Shown piece by piece: positions 12,640-23,801 of a stretch of 64,000 bases of DNA; within the stretch, counting starts at the first letter, position 1, and the number at the start of each line of letters is the position of its first letter. The translations under genes and the position numbers were made by a program. A model generated the notes under the pieces. The model did no database searches, was not told the origin of the DNA, and worked only from the letters and a program-made list of their open reading frames with translations. The DNA lies in contig NC_092279.1 of the NCBI RefSeq assembly GCF_036320965.1, forward strand, positions 19,831,429-19,895,428, written 5' to 3'. The stretch comes from Panulirus ornatus (taxonomy: Eukaryota; Arthropoda; Malacostraca; Decapoda; Palinuridae).

Positions 12640-13800
12640 CATGTGGTCACGTGCCTGTATCTTTGTTTGTTGACGAAATCGGAGGTACTGTCCTGTCGAG
12701 GGATTTTCTCACTCCGAAGGAGTCCAACACTTCCCTGCTACAGGAAGACGAGCAGCCTTGAAGCTGCAGGAACCCCCTTCAAAGAAAAGAAAAAGATACC
12801 GGGGTTCTGTGATAAATGAATAGTATATAGCGAGAATAAAGAGTGTATAAAGAGACAAGGGATATCCCAGGTGCCGAGAGGTCTTTATAAGCATATCGTA
12901 GAGGTGGAGGCGACCTTTAAAGGTTAATGTGGTGGGGAGGGGAGGGGTTTTGAAAAGCGGAGACAGCCAGCTTCCCTCAGTGAGCGGTGACATTACGTAG
13001 CCAGGTGGAGAACACAATTCTATCCACTTCCCACGACATTCCTTCATTATAGAGACAATGCCTCTGCTCTCGTGAGTCAGGAAGGCATCATCATCTCCAG
13101 CGGCAACTGTGGGAAGGTAGCGATGAAAAAAGATCCACGATATTTCGCACCACGCAAGACACCAATTTGAATAAAGACTTTCACCGGACCTTACCAGCAT
13201 TTATCTTTAGATAAAAAGAATAGATATTATCAATCATTAAATACAAAGGGTACAAGGAATAAACAAGTTATTTACTGATCTTGACATATCCTTTCTCCGC
13301 TATTTCGTCTCTGTCTAAAAACCCGGACTATTTTCATTCTTCTTGGAGGCATGCCTTGGTGCAGGCCATCGCAACGAAAGGAGACCGCTCTAAACCCCTC
13401 CAGCCATCGCCCTACTGTTCTCACTCCTGGTGTCATTTTCTCCCAAGATATATTTCTAAGACTCACTCTCGTTCCAGCTTTACAGTTCAAAACACCACAA
13501 CTTGACCAGTCATAGAGTAAGCATGTTGTGGATACATATCCTTCACTCTATCGTGGAAACCCCCACATAAACAACATCACAAGTCTGCTTCCCAGAAGCT
13601 GGGGGCATTGTAGAGGAGCTTCTTTGATTGTCAGTATCAATTCTTGACATCTACTGACGTGTTGTCAGCCTCAGTACACAGTAGTACTGCTCGCATATCC
13701 CGGGTGGTTCTTCGACCATCTACCTCTGTCTCACTGACCTCTCCTGGCATCACCTCGCTCGAACCATCCTTCTCTGTACGCCGCAATGTTTTTATTGTTG
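12640..13800. other. No gene seen
   Basis: Unique sequence. Frames on both strands (for example minus-strand 12709-13200 and 13272-13490) carry no motif I recognise. Without transcript data I cannot support an exon. Confidence 0.45.
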
Positions 13801-13808
13801 TTGCTGCT

Positions 13809-13810
<2 letters not shown>

Positions 13811-13873
<63 letters not shown>
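13811..13873. repeat. (CT)n microsatellite
   Basis: About 63 bp of perfect CT repeat. Confidence 0.95.
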
Positions 13874-13876
<3 letters not shown>

Positions 13877-14247
13877 CGACAGGTATCGTTCTGGCCACAG
13901 CCATCATGAGTCGTCTGCGTGTCTCCCTGCCGGACAACCAAAGTGCGAGTCGCAGCCGCGTGTCTGGGCTGCTGCTGCTTCCCCCAAAAAAGTTTCTGTG
14001 TGGACACCAGCCACACGAGGACCGACCGTTATGATGCCTCCTTCCTTCTCCTTCCCTTAAACTCTTAAACTGTGGAGTTCTCATCTTCTCTTCGTCTCCA
14101 GCTCTTCCTACAACCTTCTCTACCTCTAAATGTCGGCGTTACAAACACATACTGTCCAACCCTGACTGATTTATATACATTTTTTTTTTCCTTTCAACCA
14201 AGAAGGCCACTAATTGGGGCATGTTTTTACCCATGCCATGTCGGTTA

Positions 14248-14250
<3 letters not shown>

Positions 14251-14322
<72 letters not shown>

Positions 14323-14422
14323 CAACACCTCTCACAGAAAAAAAAAAAAATCAACATCTGGAAATATTTAACGAAAATTCCCTTCAAACATCAGACACTC
14401 AGCAAGACGGATACAAAGAGTG

Positions 14423-14509
<87 letters not shown>
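14251..14509. repeat. (AT)n - T-run - A-run - (GA)n composite
   Basis: (AT)n 14251-14307, T16 to about 14322, A-rich 14339-14350, then (GA)n 14425-14509. A (CA)n tract at 14650-14683 and an AATAAT/GATAAT-rich stretch at about 14790-14872 follow. Confidence 0.93.
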
Positions 14510-14514
<5 letters not shown>

Positions 14515-14647
14515 CTCTTATCTTTTACTAAGTTCTGGCTGTGGAGTTTCTTCCCTCTTTCTCATCCATCATTCTGTCCGTTCCCATCTCCTCCTTTCCC
14601 ACCTTTTCCAGCTGTGTTAAGTCGGAGCATTTTCCAATCCCCCCCCC

Positions 14648-14687
<40 letters not shown>

Positions 14688-14950
14688 GTCAGTTTCCTCC
14701 GTATTCTACCCGTTTTCTAAATATTTGTAGTTCACACCGCTTACCATACGCTGGGGACAACGTCCTTGATAGAAAGTTCTTGAGTTTATAATAATAATGA
14801 TAATGATAATAGTTATAATTATAATAATCATAATAATAATAATAATAATGATAATAATAACAATAATGATAAATCGTGACAGCTACAGGACACGTGACCA
14901 ACAAATCAACCCAACACAGTTGTTATCCAGACTCCCTTCCTCACCTCCCT

Positions 14951-15507
14951 TCCTCCCTCTGCTGTACTGCTAGCTACCAGACACCCTCCCTCCCTCCCTC
15001 TGCTGTACTGCTAGCTGCCAGGCACCCTCCCTCCCTCCCTCCCTCCCTCCCTCTGCTGTACTGCTAGCTACCAGACACCCTCCCTCTCTCCCTCCCTCTG
15101 CTGTACTGCTAGCTGCCAGGCACCCTCCCTCCCTCCCTCCCTCTGCTGTACTGCTAGCTACCAGACACCCTCCCTCTCTCCCTCCCTCTGCTGTACTGCT
15201 AGCTACCAGACACCCTCCCTCCCTCCCTCTGCTGTACTGCTAGCTGCCAGGCACCCTCCCTCTCTCCCTCCCTCTGCTGTACTGCTAGCTGCCAGGCACC
15301 CTCCCTCTCTCCCTCCCTCTGCTGTACTGCTAGCTACCAGACACCCTCCCTCTCTCCCTCCCTCTGCTGTACTGCTAGCTGCCAGGCACCCTCCCTCCCT
15401 CCCTCCCTCCCTCTGCTGTACTGCTAGCTACCAGACACCCTCCCTCTCTCCCTCCCTCTGCTGTACTGCTAGCTGCCAGGCACCCTCCTCTCCCTCCCTA
15501 CTTCCCT
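14951..15507. repeat. ~45-bp minisatellite, ~12 copies
   Basis: The unit is CTGCTGTACTGCTAGCT plus (A/G)CCAG(A/G)CACCCTCCCT and a variable run of CCCT. Two unit types, TACCAGACACC and TGCCAGGCACC, alternate irregularly. Unit length varies with CCCT number. Confidence 0.93.
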
Positions 15508-15509
15508 TT

Positions 15510-15920
15510 GCTGTAGTGCCAGCTGTCTTACCATGAGTTGCAACATCACGTCAATACAAAACCACAACATAATACACTTCCAGACCCCTGACCACGTACT
15601 CCCTTCCACCTCATCTGGCATGCAAACATTTTTCCCCTCCCACTGTGAAATCTGTTGCTGGGATGTGAATAAACATGAGGCGATGTCCACGAATAGACAG
15701 GTTGCAGACTTGCTTACTCTTGTGTCACTTATGAGGCAGAGGCAAACCATGATAAGGATCTGAATTAAGATGATAAACTGGTATTACTCCGAAAATAAAT
15801 GGGTTCTACGTATGACGGGCGAGAGATTACAGTAAATACAATAAATAATCACAGTAAAAATCGATGTTTTTGAATTTATTGATATTTATCTATTTATTGA
15901 TTTTTTTATTATTAACTAAA
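15510..15920. other. No gene seen
   Basis: Unique sequence between two minisatellites. Frames at 15469-15763 lack recognisable motifs. Confidence 0.5.
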
Positions 15921-16430
15921 CTCCCAGTAGCGGTAAGGAACGCAGACTCCCAGTAGCGGTAAGTAACGCCCACTCCCAGTAGCGGTAAGTAACGCCCTCT
16001 CCCAGTAGCGTTAAGTAACGCCCACTCCCAGTAGCGCTAGGTAACGCAGACTCCCAGTAGCGTTAAGTAACGCCCACTCCCAGTAGCGCTAGGTAACGCC
16101 CACTCCCAGTAGCGTTAAGTAACGCCCACTCCCAGTAGCAGTAAGTAACGCCCACTCCCAGTAACGTTAAGTAACGCCCACTCCCAGTAGCGGTAAGTAA
16201 CGCCCACTCCCAGTAGCGTTAAGTAACGCCCACTCCCAGTAGCAGTAAGTAACGCCCACTCCCAGTAGCGGTAAGTAACGCCCACTCCCAGTAGCGGCAT
16301 GTAACGCCCTCTCCCAGTAGCGGTAAGTAACGCCCACTCCCAGTAGCGGTAAGTAACGCCCACTCCCAGTAGCGGTAAGTAACGCCCACTTCTAGTAGCA
16401 GTAAGTAACGCCCACTCCCAGTAGCAGTAA
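15921..16430. repeat. 26-bp minisatellite, ~20 copies
   Basis: The unit contains CACTCCCAGTAGCGGTAAGT followed by AACGCC. Variants have AGCGTTAAG, AGCAGTAAG or AGCGCTAGG at the variable centre. Confidence 0.95.
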
Positions 16431-16452
16431 CGGAACAGTAGTTGCTGTTACC

Positions 16453-16695
16453 TTACTCAAGTAACTTATTTCGCTACTTACTCAAGTACCTTATTTCGCT
16501 ACTTACTCAAGTACCTTATTTCGCTACTTACTCAAGTAACTTATTTCGCTACTTACTCAAGTAACTTATTTCGCTACTTACTCAAGTAACTTATTTCGCT
16601 ACTTACTCAAGTAACTTATTTCGCTACTTACTCAAGTAACTTATTTCGCTACTTACTCAAGTAATTTATTTCGCTACTTACTTAAGTAACTTATT
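16453..16695. repeat. 25-bp minisatellite, ~10 copies
   Basis: The unit contains AACTTATTTCGCTACTTACT. Copies are very homogeneous (variants ACCTTATT and ATTTATT). It begins about 20 bp after the end of the preceding 26-bp array. Confidence 0.95.
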
Positions 16696-16763
16696 CGGGG
16701 ATTTACACGTACTGGATCATATTGAATACTGACCTTAAGGGGTCGGATCAGAGAATACCTCAT

Positions 16764-17425
16764 AATGCTCAAGGGCCTCACCGTCGTGCTCAAGGGTCGT
16801 ACCGTCGTGCTCAAGGGCCGTACCGTCGTGCTCAAGGGCCGTAACGTCGTGCTCAAGGGCCGTACCGTCGTGCTCAAGGGCCGCACCGTCGTGCTCAAGG
16901 GCCGCACCGTCGTGCTCAAGGGCCGTACCATCGTGCTCAAGGGCAGTACCGTCGTGCTCAAGGGTCGCACCGTCGTGCTCAAGGGTCGTACCGTTGTGCT
17001 CAAGGGCCGCACCGTCGTGCTCAAGGGCCGTACCGTCGTGCTCAAGGGCCGTACCGTCGTGCTCAAGGGCCGTAACGTCGTGCTCAAGGGCCGTACCGTC
17101 GTGCTTAAGGGCCGTACCATCGTGCTCAAGGGCAGTACCGTCGTGCTCAAGGGTCGCACCGTCGTGCTCAAGGGTCGCACCATCGTGCTCAAGGGTCGCA
17201 CCGTCGTGCTCAAGGGTCGCACCATCGTGCTCAAGGGTCGCACCGTCGTGCTCAAGGGTCGTACCATCGTGCTCAAGGGCAGTACCGTCGTGCTCAAGGG
17301 TCGCACCGTCGTGCTCAAGGGTCGCACCATCGTGCTCAAGGGCCGCACCGTCGTGCTCAAGGGTCGCACCATCGTGCTCAAGGGTCGTACCGTCATGCTC
17401 AAGGGCCGTACCGTCGTGCTCAAGG
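16764..17425 (+). repeat. 21-bp satellite array (plus orientation), ~31 copies
   Basis: The unit core is ACCGTCGTGCTCAAGGG, period 21. Because 21 is a multiple of three, long frames stay open on both strands with a seven-residue period (for example VVLKGRT). There is no other sign of a gene. The unit is the same family as the 1.2-kb array at 24.9-26.1 kb, which lies in the opposite orientation. A sequence resembling the family's core (TGACCTTAAGGGGTC, about 16730-16744) precedes the array. Confidence 0.95.
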
Positions 17426-17429
17426 AGAA

Positions 17430-17828
17430 TGTGTGATACGTACAGTAACTTCTGGCTTAAGAAGAGAGTCGCTGGTGATAAAGTATTTAGCAGGAATGCG
17501 AATTAACGAAATTTTTTTTGTTCCCCTCGAACGACTTCCGGTGGATAACGAACACCGTTGCTCGTATTCTGATCAGTATGCAAAATAAGCTCGCATGACA
17601 CCGGGGGAGAAAAATGATGATCAAAATAATGAGCCGGTAAAAGCCGTATTTCTTTTTCCTTTTTTTTTTTTTTTTGAGTTAATGTAATCTTTATTATACG
17701 CTGCTGATCCGGATGAGTGGACGACCCTTTCCAGGCAGTGGACTCTGCCTTACCTGTACTGAATATTAGTCGAACAATAACAAACTTTCAATCCGCTGAA
17801 CCACTGCCTGTTGCAAATGTAAGAGTTT

Positions 17829-17871
<43 letters not shown>

Positions 17872-17889
17872 ACAACGTCCTAGCTATGT
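17430..17889. other. No gene; (CA)n
   Basis: Unique sequence with a T-rich patch (about 17650-17676) and (CA)n at 17835-17869. Confidence 0.5.
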
Positions 17890-18007
17890 CTCTTTGTTGT
17901 ATATCAACTGACTGTTATATTTCTTTCTTATATCTCCCCAGACGATGTGATTATTACTCGAAAGTGCACTTGGGATCTTATCGTGTTTCATTTCCCCGTA
18001 GACTCAG

Positions 18008-18012
<5 letters not shown>
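17890..18012 (+). repeat. 'GACTCATAGGAATAT' dispersed repeat, copy
   Basis: It shares ATCAACTGACTGTTATATTT, TGATTATTAC(A/T)CGAAAGT, GCACTTGGGA and the right end TTCCCCGTAGACTCA-GGAATAT with the copies at 12.4, 39.5 and 57.2 kb. It ends directly in (AT)n at 18010-18042. Function unknown; no coding capacity. Confidence 0.8.
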
Positions 18013-18044
<32 letters not shown>

Positions 18045-18045
<1 letters not shown>

Positions 18046-18853
18046 GGGTGGTGGGGCTTACTAAATGTAGTTATGAGAGGTGAATCACGTACGTATATCA
18101 TACGAGAAAAGAGAAATGAAATGCCTGGTTATCTCACCATATGTTCTCCCCCGCACAAATCCGCTTTCGTCCAGCCTTTTCAACATTCACTTAAAAGAAA
18201 AGGAAAAAAAAAAAATCTTGGTTACAAAATTACTATGTCGCTTTAACCTTAGTCTACCTCGTATAATCAGTACAACCTTCGAATGAGAACTTAACTGGTG
18301 CGACAGAAACTGGAAAATGTCAGATTAAATGATTAAATTTAGACTGACACTTTTCTAAATGTCAGAAATGCTGAGAGGGTGTGTGTGTGTGTGTGTGTGT
18401 TTGTGCGTGTGGGGTGTGGGGGTGGGGGGAAGAGCGAATATATATATATAAAAAGTTTCGTTTTCTTTTTCTCGCCCGAAACTATAACGACATTAGTTTT
18501 CGTTTCCTCGCTCCATCAAAGAAAATGTGTACGTATTCCGCGGAACAAATGAGTGATGGTAAGAACCCTAAATTCTCACAACATATCAGACAACGGATAG
18601 AATTCTATTGATGTTGATATTCAGCACAATGCACGTATACAAAAGATTAGAACAGCAGCTACGTATAGTAGCAGTTTATACATTTATGTGTACCGCTCCT
18701 GTCACCAAAATAACAGCGGTTTACAACGGAATTAAACAGTATTACAACAGAGTCCACACTGCATACGGAAGGGTGACCATTTGTTTTACATCTAGTGCTT
18801 CCCAATGGTAGTTTCTGCATGTGTGCCATTACTATTCTTGTAGTATATATACA

Positions 18854-18857
<4 letters not shown>
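18045..18857. other. No gene seen
   Basis: Unique sequence with short A-rich and GT-rich (18379-18400) patches. Confidence 0.5.

Positions 18858-18925
<68 letters not shown>
18858..18925. repeat. (AT)n microsatellite
   Basis: About 68 bp of AT repeat. A second AT tract follows at 19114-19169, next to the tRNA-like pair. Confidence 0.95.
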
Positions 18926-18928
<3 letters not shown>

Positions 18929-19110
18929 CGGTAAATGCGTTATTCTGTGTGAACAAGACATCTGCATAGTTAATAATACTTCTTAAGCAAAATAAATCAT
19001 ACGTGAATGCAAGGTCCTCCACAAACAGTCTTATAAAACCAACCAAACGTAACCAAATCCAATAACGAATTATTTCCATCTGCAATCGTTATGAATTATA
19101 TGCATTGAAA

Positions 19111-19170
<60 letters not shown>

Positions 19171-19171
<1 letters not shown>

Positions 19172-19240
19172 TCCAATAGCCAGTGTTCTAACCCAGCACC
19201 TTTGCGGGGTAGTCGAGAACGCTAATCACTTGGCTATGAT
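19171..19240 (-). other. tRNA-related sequence, left arm of an inverted pair
   Basis: Read on the minus strand this 70-bp stretch is about 80 percent identical to 19245-19314. It keeps an A-box-like AGCCAAGTGATTAGCG, but its B-box is decayed (GGTTAGAAC instead of GGTTCGANNCC). It is not a functional tRNA gene because the acceptor and anticodon stems do not close. It is best read as a tRNA-derived retrosequence or pseudogene. Confidence 0.55.
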
Positions 19241-19244
19241 CGCA

Positions 19245-19314
19245 ATCACAGCCGAGCGGTTAGCGTTCCCGACTACCATGCAAAGGTCCTGGGTTCGAGT
19301 CCTGGCTTTTGGAG
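19245..19314 (+). other. tRNA-related sequence, right arm of an inverted pair
   Basis: It has an A-box-like AGCCGAGCGGTTAGCG and an intact B-box GGTTCGAGTCC with a T-arm that pairs (CTGGG/CCTGG, with wobble). The 3' acceptor-like CTTTTGGA has no matching 5' strand, and the D-stem has two mismatches. I therefore call a tRNA-derived sequence, not a tRNA gene. It is separated from its inverted partner by only four bases (19241-19244). Confidence 0.55.
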
Positions 19315-19319
19315 TATGT

Positions 19320-19584
19320 CATGTGTTCTATGTAAAGTATGCGTTCATATGCACTACATTCGTGTATGTGTGTGTATGTGTATATCTTATTTTTCCCTCG
19401 CCGATATTGTCAAGAGAGTCATCGAAAAATGAGATTAAAAATGGAGTTTAAACTTCAGCCAGAGCAACTGAGCCACATCGATCCCTTAATAGCGCTGTAG
19501 TCATTTTTCTACTTTCCTCTCAATCTTAAGTACACACTAAACGTAATGTTTCCAAAGGAAGTAAAGTAAATGATTCGCGTCAAC
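19320..19584. other. No gene seen
   Basis: Unique sequence after the tRNA-related pair. Confidence 0.45.
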
Positions 19585-19815
19585 TTCAATCAATGGCAAG
19601 AGTCACCTTCAACCAATAACATGAGACTTGCGTCATCTTCAGCCAATGACAAGAGTCACCTTCAACCAATACCATGAGACTCGCGTCATCTTCAGCCAAT
19701 GACAAGAGATTCTGTTCACCTACAACCAATAACAAGAGACTCGCGTTATCTACAACCAATAACAAGAGACTCGCGTCATCTACAACCAATAACAAGAGAC
19801 TCGCGTCATCTTCAC
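19585..19815. repeat. ~30-bp minisatellite, 7-8 copies
   Basis: The unit contains CAACCAATAACAAGAGACTC and then GCGTCATCT. The first copies are shorter variants (CAATGACAAGAGTCACC). Confidence 0.9.
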
Positions 19816-19992
19816 TTCATCTTCCTCATCATCATTACCCACAACTCCACACACAGTCATCCACATCCTATGCACATAACTATGTATGTTATAATAGCCC
19901 AACGTACACAAATGACAAATAAATCACTCAAGGGAAAACAAATACAAAACTGTAAATGAAAGAATGACTGTCCGTGAAACCAACATTTGAGC

Positions 19993-20024
<32 letters not shown>

Positions 20025-20192
20025 CACACACATACACACACACGCATACTCACACACATACACATAAGTTACGCACCTTTACGCTTCAGGGAAGCGTATT
20101 TCAGGACCCACCCTACACCATCTACCGTCATATGGATGTACATCTCCCTCTATCTATCTATCTATCTATCTATAACTCCATCTAGCCATCTC

Positions 20193-20194
<2 letters not shown>

Positions 20195-20252
<58 letters not shown>
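20195..20252. repeat. (CT)n microsatellite
   Basis: CT tract preceded by a short (CTAT)n run at about 20150-20173. CA-rich sequence lies upstream at 19995-20066. Confidence 0.93.
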
Positions 20253-20256
<4 letters not shown>

Positions 20257-20451
20257 CACACAAACACTGGCCAATGTGCAGTCTCGCCGGTTAGGGGACC
20301 ACAGAAGGCGGGAGCCACGTGTAATAAAGCTTTTATTAAAATCATTAAACACAGCTGAAGCTTAAGTACGAGACAGTTGGTACCATAATAATCTTTTAAC
20401 TCTCTTTGCAGACACCAGTCTTGAGAGAGTGAAATATGAAATAACTTTGGA

Positions 20452-20823
<372 letters not shown>

Positions 20824-21110
20824 CTGTACATCTATCATTCATCCTCGGCATACGAGATAAAGCGCATCAAACCATCAGGTACAAGGAAAAAGTTGCGAGT
20901 CTGAGCCAAAAATCCACATTAGCTTGGTCGACCGTAAAAGTACTTTCATTATCTCTCTTTTTTTCTGCGCGGGAAAAGGGCTGGGAAAAAAAAAAAGGAG
21001 GGGGTGGGGATGTTGGGATGAAGGTTGGTTAATGGGGGGGAAAGAGGCGGGGTCGATAATGACTGAGGGTTACATACCTATAACCAGAACTGAAATATAT
21101 ACATACATAC

Positions 21111-21125
<15 letters not shown>

Positions 21126-21143
<18 letters not shown>

Positions 21144-21408
21144 TTTTTATACTTTGTCGCTGTCTCCCGCGTTTGCGAGGTAGCGCAAGGAAACAGACGA
21201 AAGAGATGGCCCAACCCCCCCCATACACATGTACATACACACGTCCACACACGCAAATATACATACCTACACAGCTTTCCATGGTTTACCCCAGACGCTT
21301 CACATGCCTTGATTCAATCCACTGACAGCACGTTAACCCCGGTATACCACATCGCTCCAATTCACTCTATTCCTTGCCCTCCTTTCACCCTCCTGCATGT
21401 TCAGGCCC
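21126..21408 (-). mobile_element. Antisense LINE 3' end with poly(A) tail
   Basis: Read on the minus strand this is the last ~20 codons plus the 3' untranslated tail of the LINE family whose longest copy is at 57.4-60.0 kb, ending in a poly(A) tail (the T-run 21126-21148). It is truncated at its 5' side within the GGGCCTGAACATGCAGG segment and joined there to a SINE-like element in the opposite direction. A second, sense LINE 3' end lies at 22.26-22.56 kb, so the two tails form an inverted repeat about 1 kb apart. Confidence 0.9.
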
Positions 21409-21646
21409 TGGGGATAGGGGAGAAAGAGTACTTCCCACGTATTCCCTGCGTGTCGTAGAAGGCGACTAAAAGGGGAGGGAGCGGGGGGCTGGAAATCCTC
21501 CCCTCTCGTTTTTTTTTTAATTTTCCAAAAGTGGGAACAGAGAATTGCGCCAGGTGAGGGTATTCCCTCAAAGGTCCAGTCCTCTGTTCTTAACGCTACC
21601 TCGCTAATGCGGGAAATGGCGAATAGTTTGAAAGAAAGAAAGATAT
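21406..21646 (+). mobile_element. SINE-like element, full length, plus strand
   Basis: A non-coding element of about 240 bp. It starts CCCTGGGGATAGGGGAG, contains TGCGTGTCGTAGAAGGCGAC, a CTGGAAATCCTCCCCTC block, a T-rich patch and GAACAGAGAATTGCGCCAGG. It ends TCTGTTCTTAACGCTACCTC, then GCTAATGCGGGAAATGGCGA and a GAAAGAAAGAAA tail running into (TA)n. The last ~60 bp resemble the LINE 3' tail. No clear pol III A and B boxes are visible, so the class is inferred from size, tail and copy number. It joins the antisense LINE at a shared CCC (21406-21408). Confidence 0.75.
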
Positions 21647-21660
21647 ATATATATATATAT

Positions 21661-22527
21661 AGGCGAAAGTTAAGAGTAAATGTGAATAAGAGCAAGGTTA
21701 TTAGGTACAGTAGGGGTGAGGGTCAAGTCAATTGGGAGGTGAGTTTGAATGGAGAAAAACTGGAGGAAGTGAAGTGTTTTAGATATCTGGGAGTGGATCT
21801 GTCAGCGGATGGAACCATGGAAGCGGAAGTGGATCATAGGGTGGGGGAGGGGGCGAAAATTTTGGGAGCCTTGAAAAATGTGTGGAAGTCGAGAACATTA
21901 TCTCGGAAAGCAAAAATGGGTATGTTTGAAGGAATAGTGGTTCCAACAATGTTGTATGGTTGCGAGGCGTGGGCTATGGATAGAGATGTGCGCAGGAGGA
22001 TGGATGTGCTGGAAATGAGATGTTTGAGGAAAATGTGTGGTGTGAGGTGGTTTGATCGAGTAAGTAACGTAAGGGTAAGAGAGATGTGTGGAAATAAAAA
22101 GAGCGTGGTTGAGAGAGCAGAAGAGGGTATTTTGAAATGGTTTGGGCACATGGAGAGAATGAGTGAGGAAAGATTGACCAAGAGGATATATGTGTCGGAG
22201 GTGGAGGGAACGAGGAGAAGAGGGAGACCAAATTGGAGGTGGAAAGATGGAGTGAAAAAGATTTTGTGTGATCGGGGCCTGAACATGCAGGAGGGTGAAA
22301 GGAGGGCAAGGAATAGAGTGAATTGGAGCGATGTGGTATACAGGGGTTGACGTGCTGTCAGTGGATTGAATCAAGGCATGTGAAGCGTCTGGGGTAAACC
22401 ATGGAAAGCTGTGTAGGTATGTATATTTGCGTGTGTGGACGTGTGTATGTACATGTGTATGGGGGGGGGGGGGCCATTTCTTTCGTCTGTTTCCTTGCGC
22501 TACCTCGCAAACGCGGGAGACAGCGAC

Positions 22528-22558
<31 letters not shown>
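21661..22558 (+). mobile_element. 5'-truncated LINE copy with poly(A)
   Basis: From about 21664 this copy is nearly identical to 59155-60049. It encodes the end of the reverse transcriptase through the C-terminal region (WFGHMERM, then GRPNWRWKDGV), with the stop at 22350, the 3' untranslated tail and a poly(A) tail (about 22532-22558). The frame is intact. The catalytic reverse transcriptase motifs are missing because of 5' truncation, so it cannot be autonomous. An ATG in the preceding SINE tail and the (AT)n happen to be in frame, giving an apparent 247-codon frame that I regard as chance. Confidence 0.93.
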
Positions 22559-22670
22559 TATATGAAACTTACACTCTTAATCTGGTGTCAACAAACAATA
22601 CCATTGATGTTTCTTTACAACTTCTTTTGTCTCTATTTACTTGGCTGTGTAACGGTCTGTCTGGCTGTAG

Positions 22671-22672
<2 letters not shown>

Positions 22673-22712
<40 letters not shown>
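22673..22712. repeat. (CA)n microsatellite
   Basis: About 40 bp of CA repeat. The following 22720-23100 shows no gene. Confidence 0.93.
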
Positions 22713-22716
<4 letters not shown>

Positions 22717-23097
22717 CTTCACGTGGTAGGCCGTGCCTGCCTCCCTCGCCTCCCTCGCTCCCTGCCTGAGAGGCAGAGCAGACACCACGTCACCATAGCA
22801 TCCCCACCAGCCTCTCTTCCTTGATGGCTTCAAGCGGGCAACAGCTGCTACACGTCCTCCTCTCGTAAAAGACGAACCACCGCTGCTGCCCGTAAATCAA
22901 AGCAGGAACTTTTCAGAGAGGCGAATCACCCGTGCGTGAGTACCCTACTTGGAATCCCTCGTTACGCTCTCCCTACCGCCTCGTTCTTTCCCTGTGTCCT
23001 ACAGGCACATTAACATGATGCTCTGCTCTCGTATATGAATCAAGCACATATGTGCCCTAAAACCCGACCCAGTAACCTGACTTGTATATTGATATGC

Positions 23098-23101
<4 letters not shown>

Positions 23102-23157
<56 letters not shown>

Positions 23158-23204
23158 CATACATACATTAATACACACACACACACTCACTCACACACAC
23201 AAAC

Positions 23205-23273
<69 letters not shown>
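23102..23273. repeat. (AT)n, (CATA)n, (CA)n and (GA)n compound
   Basis: (AT)n 23102-23152, short CATA and CA runs, then (GA)n 23209-23273. Confidence 0.95.
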
Positions 23274-23276
<3 letters not shown>

Positions 23277-23484
23277 TACTCCATCACCGTGTATATACGC
23301 GGCGAGTGAAGGGTTCGCCAGGGTTGTATCGTCTCTCGTCAGTGGACGAAAAAGGAGAACAGATCTCCCCGAGGAACTTAGTCACTCCAAATGGAGGTCC
23401 ATCATCTCCCTGCTACTGATTCTATCGCAGCAGACTTGGAGTTGCGGGAGCCCCGTAAGAGGGAGTCTTGGAGGTTATTCTATA

Positions 23485-23486
<2 letters not shown>

Positions 23487-23568
<82 letters not shown>
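23487..23568. repeat. (AT)n microsatellite
   Basis: About 82 bp of AT repeat bordering the tail of the SINE-like copy that follows. Confidence 0.95.
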
Positions 23569-23570
<2 letters not shown>

Positions 23571-23736
23571 CTTTCTTTCTTTCAAACTATTCGCCATTTC
23601 CCGCATTAGTGAGGTAGCGTTAAGAACAGAGGAGTGGGCCTTTGAGGGAATACCCTCACCTGGCCCAATTCTCTGTTCCTTCTTTTGGAAAATTAAAAAA
23701 AAAAAAAAGAGAGGGGAGGATTTCCAGCCCCCGCTC

Positions 23737-23739
<3 letters not shown>
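23569..23739 (-). mobile_element. SINE-like element, 5'-truncated, minus strand
   Basis: Same family as 21406-21646, read on the minus strand. The tail (TTTCTTTCTTTC on the plus strand) and the LINE-like 3' segment are present. The element stops after the CCAGCCCCCGCTCCC block, lacking the 5' ~65 bp. Both sides are (AT)n (23487-23568 and 23740-23798). Confidence 0.85.

Positions 23740-23801
<62 letters not shown>

Noticed and set aside
19245..19314. A functional tRNA gene
   Set aside because: The B-box is intact, but the acceptor and D stems do not pair and no closed anticodon stem can be drawn.
21607..22350. Apparent 247-codon gene joining a SINE tail, (AT)n and LINE coding sequence
   Set aside because: The in-frame ATG and Tyr-Ile repeat come from the SINE tail and the microsatellite. 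The rest is a truncated LINE, so the fusion is chance.
21834..22374. Minus-strand frames of 111-158 codons opposite the LINE (also at 26.9-27.7 and 59.3-60.0 kb)
   Set aside because: They recur identically at each LINE copy as mirror frames of the purine-rich coding strand.
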